Assembly (NCBI GenBank): GCA_026419655.1 | Contig: JANZZA010000717.1 | Coordinates: 1 to 12,953, forward strand | Origin: Armatimonadota bacterium | GTDB taxonomy: Bacteria; Armatimonadota; Zipacnadia; Zipacnadales; FEN-943 | Direction: 5' to 3' | Length of the DNA stretch: 12,953 nt | In this document: piece after piece, positions 7,053-12,953 of the stretch | Position numbering within the stretch: the first letter of the stretch is position 1 | Layout: each line of letters begins with the position of its first letter | Position numbers and translations under genes: made by a program | Notes under the pieces: generated by a model | Database searches by the model: none | The model's input: only the letters and a program-made list of their open reading frames with translations | What the model was told of the DNA's origin: nothing

Positions 7053-7075
<23 letters not shown>
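5777..7075 (+). CDS. AI-2E family transporter (permease)
   Basis: This 432-residue membrane protein belongs to the AI-2E/PerM family. Hydrophobic segments lie near 15-35, 40-58, 71-94, 171-192, 225-252, 254-284, 291-310 and 326-360. A large, mainly soluble loop (about 96-165) separates the first three helices from the rest, as is usual in the family. The signature region runs from INQLGDILIMPRIVG (306-320) to LAGTLVATPMMVG (343-355). A hydrophilic tail (about 365-432) follows. Members export small molecules or act in Na+/H+ exchange; the substrate is unknown here. ATG 5777 directly abuts the sigB stop but has a weak ribosome site; ATG 5801, behind GGTGA, is a real alternative and would remove eight residues. 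A permease of this family next to alaS is a familiar Clostridia arrangement. The 3' end overlaps alaS. Confidence 0.9.
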
Positions 7076-9728
<2,653 letters not shown>

Positions 9729-9746
9729 TGGTACTGGTGGTTGGTT

Positions 9747-10193
9747 ATGCGGCTGCTTGGCGTTGACTATGGTACGGCGCGGATTGGCTTAGCCCTAAGC
9801 GATCCTACCGGAGCCGTTGCCACACCGCTGGCGGTCATAGAAAGCACAGGTGACACAGGGGCAGATGCGGCGGCGGTGGCGAGGATAGCCAGCCGCGAGA
9901 AGGCCGACAAAATAGTGCTTGGCTTGCCGCGGCGAATGTCTGGGGAAAGTGGGCCGGAAGCACGAGAGGCAGCCGAATTTGCCAGACTGCTAAGGGAAGC
10001 TTCTGGACTGCCGGTCGTGCTGTGGGACGAGCGATTGACAACGGCGCTTGCGGAAAGGGTGCTGGTGGCGGCAGATGTGCGACGGGCGGAACGTCGCGCA
10101 CGTGTGGATAAGGTGGCTGCCGCACTAATACTGCAGTCGTATATGGATGCTCATCATGGCCCGAAAGAACACCGGGAGCCGCCGGACTCGTAA
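9747..10193 (+). CDS. ruvX: RuvX/YqgF family RNase H-fold nuclease
   Basis: RuvX (YqgF) is an RNase H-like nuclease linked to pre-16S rRNA 5' end maturation and, in some species, Holliday-junction resolution. At 148 residues it has normal length. The first catalytic Asp is D7 in GVDYGTARIGLA (5-16). Further family motifs are VLGLPRRMSGESGPEA (57-72), WDERLTT (93-99, with E95) and VDKVAAALILQSYMD (120-134), where D121 completes the acidic site. ATG 9747 lies seven bases after GGTGG and is better than the TTG at 9741. It follows alaS by 18 bases, the largest gap in the run, and its 3' end overlaps mltG. In many Firmicutes ireB (DUF965) lies between alaS and ruvX; it is absent here. Confidence 0.94.
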   Translation: MRLLGVDYGTARIGLALSDPTGAVATPLAVIESTGDTGADAAAVARIASREKADKIVLGLPRRMSGESGPEAREAAEFARLLREASGLPVVLWDERLTTALAERVLVAADVRRAERRARVDKVAAALILQSYMDAHHGPKEHREPPDS

Positions 10194-11205
10194 ACCTAGG
10201 GCGCTGGGGCTGGCAGGGCTAATCTTAACCGCTGGAGTAGCCGTAGCGTGGGCAGGCTGGTATCTGCCAGCTTTGCGACCTGTTGACCCGACGGCCACAG
10301 CGCCTATGCTCGTCCAGTTGCGCTCGGGAGCATCGGCTCGTGACTTCTGCCGGCTGCTCGCGTCGAAAAACCTAGTGCGCAATGAAAAGGCAGCTCTGAT
10401 TTATGCCTATCTTGGGGGCCAGCGGCAGCGTTTGAAGGCTGGCTACTACGACCTTTCTGCGAGCATGTCGGTGCCCGAGATTTTCACGACCGTCGTCGAA
10501 GGCCGCATTGCGACGAGAAAGGTGGTTGTCGTTCCGGGCCTGCGGCTGGAGCAGGTGGCAGAGCGGGTAGAGCGTTCCGGGCTGGCGCCTGCCACCGAGT
10601 TTCTTCGGGCAGCCCGGGCTTCCGCCTTCCTCAGCGAAACTGGCCTGGACATCCCCGCGACAGCATCCCTGGAGGGATACCTGTGGCCGGCCACCTACAC
10701 TATCCCGGTTGGCACGCCCGCTCACGGCATAGCCCTGGTCATGCTTGAGGCCTTCCGGGACAAGTTTGCCGAACGCCGCGCCGCGGAAATCGCTGCCAGC
10801 GGGATGACGCTACATAAGATAGTGACGCTGGCCTCGCTGGTAGAGCGCGAGGCCAAAGTAGACGACGAGCGTCCTGTAATTGCAGGCGTCCTGCTCAACC
10901 GCCTGCGGATAGGATGGAAACTCCAGTGCGACGCTACAGTGCAGTACGCCCTGGGACGCCATAAATCTCGCCTTACTTACCAAGACCTCAAGGTGGCATC
11001 TCCCTACAACACTTATCTCCATGCCGGTTTACCCCCCGGACCAATCTGCATGCCCGGGGAGGCATCGTTGCTGGCGACTCTTCGGCCTGCGAAGCACAAC
11101 TTCTTGTTCTACGTCGCACGGGGCAACGGTCGGCACGTTTTCACCCGGACTTATGCGGAACATCTGGCCGCTATCGCTGCGATAAGGGGTGGAAGGCGCG
11201 GATGA
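10156..11205 (+). CDS. mltG: Endolytic murein transglycosylase MltG
   Basis: MltG cleaves nascent peptidoglycan strands at the outer face of the membrane and is thought to set glycan length. The 349-residue protein has a basic N-terminus, one membrane helix (about 16-38) and an external part. A LysM-like region spans about 50-115. The YceG catalytic domain (about 120-335) has LASLVEREAKVDDERPV (225-241), with the conserved Glu pair E230/E232, then the LQCDATVQYALG stretch (256-267) and SPYNTYLHAGLPPGPICMPG (282-301). HVFTRTYAEH (327-336) closes the fold. ATG 10156 has GGA eight bases upstream; ATG 10147 would add three residues. It overlaps ruvX by 38 bases and its TGA overlaps yqeG by four (ATGA). 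Confidence 0.95.
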   Translation: MARKNTGSRRTRKPRALGLAGLILTAGVAVAWAGWYLPALRPVDPTATAPMLVQLRSGASARDFCRLLASKNLVRNEKAALIYAYLGGQRQRLKAGYYDLSASMSVPEIFTTVVEGRIATRKVVVVPGLRLEQVAERVERSGLAPATEFLRAARASAFLSETGLDIPATASLEGYLWPATYTIPVGTPAHGIALVMLEAFRDKFAERRAAEIAASGMTLHKIVTLASLVEREAKVDDERPVIAGVLLNRLRIGWKLQCDATVQYALGRHKSRLTYQDLKVASPYNTYLHAGLPPGPICMPGEASLLATLRPAKHNFLFYVARGNGRHVFTRTYAEHLAAIAAIRGGRRG

Positions 11206-11768
11206 GGCGCCGCGGCCTGGCCGAGAAGCTGCGCCCTGATGCCCTCTTCCTGCGGGTGGAAGACATAAGCCCTGACTGGTTGGCTGTGCGCGGGATCCGG
11301 GCCGTGCTGCTGGACCTAGACAACACTCTCACCGCCTGGCGCTCCGAGGAACTGCCACAGTCGAAAAGACACTGGGTGGAAGAGCTGAAAAAACGCTTTG
11401 GCGTGTGCCTGGTGTCAAACACGGTTTTCGGCGGTCGGCTCAGGCGTATCGGACAAAGACTGGGCGTCCCGGTGGTGGGCCGTTGGGGACTTGGGCGAAA
11501 GCCTGGCACTGGAGCACTGCGAGACGCCATGCGGTTGCTGGGAGCGAAGCCCGAAGAGACAGTTATGATTGGTGACCAGATTTTCACAGACGTTCTGGCA
11601 GGCAAGCGAGCAGGGGTTATGACAATCCTGGTCGAGCCAGTAGACCGCCGCAGAGAATTTTTCGGGACACGGCTTGCGCGGCTGCGGGAACGTGGGCTAT
11701 GGGAGCGCTGGCGGGCCGAGATCGGCACTCGAGGCGAGGCAGAGGGCAGCAATGAACTGTTGGGCTGA
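11202..11768 (+). CDS. yqeG: YqeG family HAD-IIIA phosphatase
   Basis: This 188-residue protein is a HAD-superfamily hydrolase of the YqeG family, which is common in Firmicutes; the physiological substrate is not known. Visible HAD motifs are LLDLDNTLTAW (36-46) with D38 as nucleophile and D40 as acid/base, LVSNT (70-74), the lysine of GRKPG (98-102, K100) and MIGDQIFTDVLAG (122-134) with D125 and D130. The tail after 145 is Arg-rich and longer than needed for catalysis. Its ATG is fused into the mltG stop (ATGA), and its last 17 bases overlap aroE. In Bacillus yqeG is followed by yqeH and aroE; here yqeH is missing and aroE follows directly. Confidence 0.92.
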   Translation: MRRRGLAEKLRPDALFLRVEDISPDWLAVRGIRAVLLDLDNTLTAWRSEELPQSKRHWVEELKKRFGVCLVSNTVFGGRLRRIGQRLGVPVVGRWGLGRKPGTGALRDAMRLLGAKPEETVMIGDQIFTDVLAGKRAGVMTILVEPVDRRREFFGTRLARLRERGLWERWRAEIGTRGEAEGSNELLG

Positions 11769-12648
11769 AACCTTCAATGTTCACATCAAAGGCACGACGA
11801 CGGTAGTTGGCGTCATAGGCTGGCCCGTGGCCCACAGTCTTTCCCCACCCATGCACAACGCCGCCTTTGCCTACCTGGGCCTGGATTGGATATACGTACC
11901 TTTCCCCGTGGCACCCGAAAAAGTGAGGCAGGCAATGGACGGCGTGCGCGGCCTGAGCATCGCTGGCATAAACGTCACAATCCCCCACAAAGCCGCCGTA
12001 GTGCCCTATCTAGACGAAATTGACCAGACCGTCGCTGATCTAGGGGTGGCCAATACCATTCACAACGCAGGAGGCATCCTCAAGGGCTACAACACGGACG
12101 GGCCGGGACTTTTGCGGTCCCTGCAGGAAGCCGGCTGCCAGGTCGAGGGCCAGCAGGTTGCTCTGATAGGGGCTGGTGGGGCGGCCCGCGCGGTGGCCAC
12201 GGCCGTAGCCCGCGCTGGGGCAGCCCGTCTTACAATCCTCAATCGCACTGTTGCTAAGGCCGAGGAGCTGGCCGCGGTGGTGGAGCGCCTCACTGGCCTT
12301 CGGCCCGTCCCCTTGCCGCTGAGCGGCCGTGAAGCACGCGAGGCAGTGGAAGCCGCCGAAGTGGTCGTGGACTCGACCTCGGTTGGAATGCATCCTCACT
12401 GCGACGTGCCACCAGTCATCCCAGCCGAATGGCTGCACCCTGGCCAGGTTGTTTGCGACCTGACCTATAATCCGCGCGAAACCGTTCTGCTGAAAGCCGC
12501 TAAGGCCCGCAGCGCGACCACCGTAGACGGCACTGGCATGCTGGTACATCAGGGGGCCATTGCCTTTGAGATATGGACGGGTCAACCGGCGCCAGTCGAA
12601 GTGATGCGCAAGGCCCTGCTGGATGCCCTGGCAGCTCATAGTCGCTGA
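11752..12648 (+). CDS. aroE: Shikimate dehydrogenase (NADP+)
   Basis: AroE reduces 3-dehydroshikimate to shikimate with NADPH in aromatic amino-acid synthesis. The 298-residue product is slightly longer at the N-terminus than many relatives. Substrate-binding residues lie in HSLSPPMHNAAF (28-39). K80 in NVTIPHK (74-80) and D116 in YNTDGPGL (113-120) form the catalytic pair. The nucleotide fold has GAGGAARAV (140-148) and NRT (164-166). STSVGMHP (208-215), DLTYNPRET (236-244) and GTGMLVHQGAIAFEIWTG (260-277) are family hallmarks. ATG 11752 follows AGAGGG with five-base spacing; the earlier ATG 11674 would add 26 unrelated residues that lie wholly inside yqeG. It is the last gene of the run. 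Confidence 0.96.
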   Translation: MNCWAETFNVHIKGTTTVVGVIGWPVAHSLSPPMHNAAFAYLGLDWIYVPFPVAPEKVRQAMDGVRGLSIAGINVTIPHKAAVVPYLDEIDQTVADLGVANTIHNAGGILKGYNTDGPGLLRSLQEAGCQVEGQQVALIGAGGAARAVATAVARAGAARLTILNRTVAKAEELAAVVERLTGLRPVPLPLSGREAREAVEAAEVVVDSTSVGMHPHCDVPPVIPAEWLHPGQVVCDLTYNPRETVLLKAAKARSATTVDGTGMLVHQGAIAFEIWTGQPAPVEVMRKALLDALAAHSR

Positions 12649-12887
12649 GGTGCGCCGAAGTCCTGGTATGCTCGCACGCCCGTGCTGCGCCTACAGGGGG
12701 GCGGCTGAAGGAGAGTTGGGAAAAGTCTGGGAAGCGGGCGCGGAGGAGCACCCCGCTCTTGAGTGATTCCGGTCGGAAAAGTGATCAGGCCCCTGCCCCG
12801 TCCCGCGGGTGTGTCCTGCCGAAGATCCCGACAACAAAATCCTTCCTGGACTCTCTAGCGGGACCCTAGCCGCGGCTTGGACAACCC
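12649..12887. other. Convergent intergenic region, no gene seen
   Basis: This 239-bp stretch lies between aroE and a minus-strand frame ending at 12888. A short perfect hairpin, GCACGCCCGTGC, lies about 35 bases after the aroE stop but has no T-run, so it is not a clear terminator. GGAAAAGTGA at 12775-12784 is identical to ten bases of the upstream repeat region (1517-1526). A minus frame at 12691-12909 has no family pattern and was not accepted. Confidence 0.6.
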
Positions 12888-12953
12888 TCAGATACCCAGC
12901 GCCGCGCACGCCTTTTCGTAGTCGGCCTCTCGTGTCTCCAGGACTGCACCAAA
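12888..12953 (-). CDS. C-terminal fragment of an unidentified protein
   Basis: The minus strand is open from the right edge to a TGA at 12890-12888 and encodes 21 residues, FGAVLETREADYEKACAALG plus Ile. Codons mostly end in G or C as in the neighbours, and the text looks like a helical C-terminus of a soluble protein. The start lies outside the window. With only 22 codons chance cannot be ruled out, and I cannot name a family. If real, it is convergent with aroE. Confidence 0.45.
   Translation of the reverse strand, partial: FGAVLETREADYEKACAALGI

Noticed and set aside
11171..11752. Minus-strand open frame of 193 codons
   Set aside because: It is a shadow of yqeG, very rich in Arg and Ser, with no recognisable domain.
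12040..12639. Minus-strand open frame of 199 codons
   Set aside because: It lies wholly opposite aroE, which has all its catalytic motifs. It has no family pattern or ribosome site.
12660..12715. Rho-independent terminator after aroE
   Set aside because: The GCACGCCCGTGC hairpin is short and is not followed by a T-run.

Overview
The window reads as chromosomal DNA of a GC-rich (roughly 60 %) member of the Bacillota/Clostridia. The reasons are a Firmicute-type gene set (rarA, rsbV-rsbW-sigB, AI-2E-family permease, alaS, ruvX, mltG, yqeG, aroE), Shine-Dalgarno sequences rich in G, and a Firmicute-style Cys-rich insert in AlaRS. A genus cannot be named from this alone. The Moorella/Ammonifex/Desulforudis-like, GC-rich, often thermophilic clostridia are a reasonable guess.

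Layout. Positions 1-1084 carry, on the minus strand, the first 361 codons of a gene that runs off the left edge. It encodes a protein with a probable N-terminal winged-helix-like region and C-terminal TPR repeats. Positions 1085-1697 are a 613-bp divergent intergenic region with no convincing gene. It holds a degenerate repeat cluster, bounded by inverted ends of the form AGRGACTGTTRCAAAA, with two 69-bp copies that can each form a stem. From 1698 to 12648 eleven genes run on the plus strand with almost no space between them: a GT4 glycosyltransferase, rarA, an anti-sigma antagonist, an anti-sigma kinase, a sigma-B-type factor, an AI-2E-family permease, alaS, ruvX, mltG, yqeG and aroE. The largest gap is 18 bp and most junctions overlap. 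Positions 12649-12887 are a short convergent intergenic region. At the right edge a minus-strand reading frame ends (12888-12953), probably the C-terminus of an unidentified protein.

How the genes fit together. RsbV/RsbW/SigB form a partner-switching module: unphosphorylated antagonist frees the sigma factor from the anti-sigma kinase. No phosphatase or stressosome gene is present, so the input must be encoded elsewhere. The module sits inside a housekeeping run for replication-fork repair (rarA), translation (alaS), rRNA or junction processing (ruvX), cell-wall chain termination (mltG) and shikimate synthesis (aroE). Most genes are probably translationally coupled. The least explained parts are the divergent HTH-TPR gene and the repeat-bearing region beside it.
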